DNA of 53,972 bases from Gammaproteobacteria bacterium. Its GTDB lineage: Bacteria; Pseudomonadota; Gammaproteobacteria; Ga0077536. Numbering within the stretch: position 1 is the first letter of the stretch; the number at the start of each line of letters is the position of its first letter. Below are positions 53,365 through 53,972 of the stretch, in pieces. The position numbers and the translations under genes are program-made. The stretch is taken from contig JADLGE010000018.1 in NCBI GenBank assembly GCA_020849475.1, forward strand, positions 1 to 53,972. Direction: 5' to 3'. The notes under the pieces were generated by a model that searched no databases, had not been told where the DNA came from, and saw only the letters and a program-made list of their open reading frames with translations.

Positions 53365-53393
53365 TTGACACGCCGGCCAAAAATTTCGACAAT
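53365..53393 (+). promoter_or_regulatory. Strong sigma-70 promoter for the tRNA-tuf operon
   Basis: A perfect -35 TTGACA (53365-53370), a 17-bp spacer and GACAAT (53388-53393) precede tRNA-Tyr. A run of A and T between the elements and a short distance to the tRNA (about 16 nt) are typical of stable-RNA promoters. It lies 15 nt after the tsaC stop. Confidence 0.8.
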
Positions 53394-53409
53394 TTCCGGC
53401 TACCGTTTT

Positions 53410-53494
53410 GGAGGGGTACCCAAGCGGTCAACGGGAGCAGACTGTAAATCTGCCGGCTCTGCCTTCGTAGGTTCGAATCCTACCCCCTCCACCA
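53410..53494 (+). tRNA. tyrU: tRNA-Tyr (anticodon GTA)
   Basis: The 85-nt gene includes an encoded CCA end. The acceptor stem pairs GGAGGGG (53410-53416) with CCCCTCC (53484-53490), the discriminator is A, and the long variable arm is that of a class II tRNA. The anticodon GTA lies in GACTGTAAATC. Its place ahead of tRNA-Gly, tRNA-Thr and tuf matches the E. coli tyrU-glyT-thrT-tufB operon. Confidence 0.97.
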
Positions 53495-53537
53495 TACAGC
53501 TTGTTTGGGACATCCTCAGCCCGGGTGTCCGATTCCG

Positions 53538-53611
<74 letters not shown>

Positions 53612-53693
53612 AAGCTGAGTTGAGGACGGGCGGGCGAGGCGCCGGATGGTCAGGCCATCCGGAGGCAAATGCCGGTCCGCAGCTGGTTTCAGG

Positions 53694-53769
<76 letters not shown>

Positions 53770-53836
53770 TTCTTTTCGTGGCTGGCCACACAGGTGCCGC
53801 CAGCCGGACGCACGTGATTTTTGAGGTAAGAGAGCC

Positions 53837-53972
53837 ATGGCCAAAGAAAAATTTTCGCGTACCAAACCGCATGTGAATGTGGGGACCATCGGTCATGTGG
53901 ATCACGGTAAGACGACCCTGACGGCCGCGCTGACTATCGTGTCGGCGGCGAAGTTCGGCGGCGACGTGAAGG
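53837..53972 (+). CDS. tuf: Elongation factor Tu, 5' part (cut by window end)
   Basis: The first 45 codons of EF-Tu, the GTPase that delivers aminoacyl-tRNA to the ribosome. The sequence [19 protein letters not shown] leads into the P-loop [14 protein letters not shown]. The remainder is beyond the window. Co-transcription with the three tRNAs upstream is expected from the shared promoter and the tufB-like arrangement. Confidence 0.97.
   Translation, partial: MAKEKFSRTKPHVNVGTIGHVDHGKTTLTAALTIVSAAKFGGDVK

Overview
The window is about 54 kb of GC-rich bacterial chromosome, densely packed with housekeeping genes. It most resembles a gammaproteobacterium outside Enterobacterales. The support is gene order and gene content: dapF-DUF484-xerC, hslVU-DUF971-ubiE-ubiJ-ubiB, a rhodanese gene near secB-gpsA, ntrX-ntrY-DUF4390-rsmB-fmt-def divergent from LysM-dprA-smg-topA, and tRNA-Tyr-Gly-Thr followed by tuf. 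There is no phage, insertion sequence, CRISPR array or rRNA operon. Genus-level placement is not possible from the sequence alone.

Region by region. 1-12 kb: proS (minus), then branched-chain amino acid and phospholipid genes ilvB-ilvH-ilvC-pssA and leuA, interrupted by an epoxide hydrolase and a crotonase-family gene, then a family-4 uracil-DNA glycosylase and rimI. 12-15.5 kb: a PagL-like outer-membrane protein, cysM, a DEDD 3'-5' exonuclease and rlmD. 15.5-24 kb: an accessory-looking stretch with a peptide-binding lipoprotein, a YkuD enzyme without signal peptide, a DUF3106 protein carrying five 14-residue repeats, two uncharacterised proteins, two Opp/Dpp-type permeases without ATPases, nagZ and a TraB/GumN protein. 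This set reads as a possible peptidoglycan-peptide recycling neighbourhood. 24-32 kb: dapF, DUF484, xerC, hslV, hslU, DUF971, ubiE, ubiJ, ubiB.

32-39 kb: a C-terminal processing protease and gpmI on the minus strand, divergent from rhodanese-secB-gpsA. A pilin-like gene behind a sigma-28-type promoter follows, then trmL (minus) and a class 1B dihydroorotate dehydrogenase. Compared with the usual neighbourhood, envC, grxC and cysE are absent. 39-46.6 kb (minus): a TPR protein, ntrX (with a damaged AAA+ core), ntrY, DUF4390, rsmB, fmt and def. 46.8-54 kb (plus): LysM protein, dprA, smg, topA (no zinc fingers, long Lys/Ala/Pro tail), purE, tsaC, a strong stable-RNA promoter, three tRNAs and the first 45 codons of tuf.

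The only dispersed repeats are short REP-like palindromes built on GTGCGAAT-nn-ATTCGCAC, all between genes and all in the first 32 kb, plus a second palindrome (TGAATGTCAGACT and its complement). The most unusual items are the sigma-28 promoter on a degenerate pilin gene, the DUF3106 protein with 14-residue repeats, the putative cell-wall recycling cluster, and NtrX with lysine in its Walker B motif.
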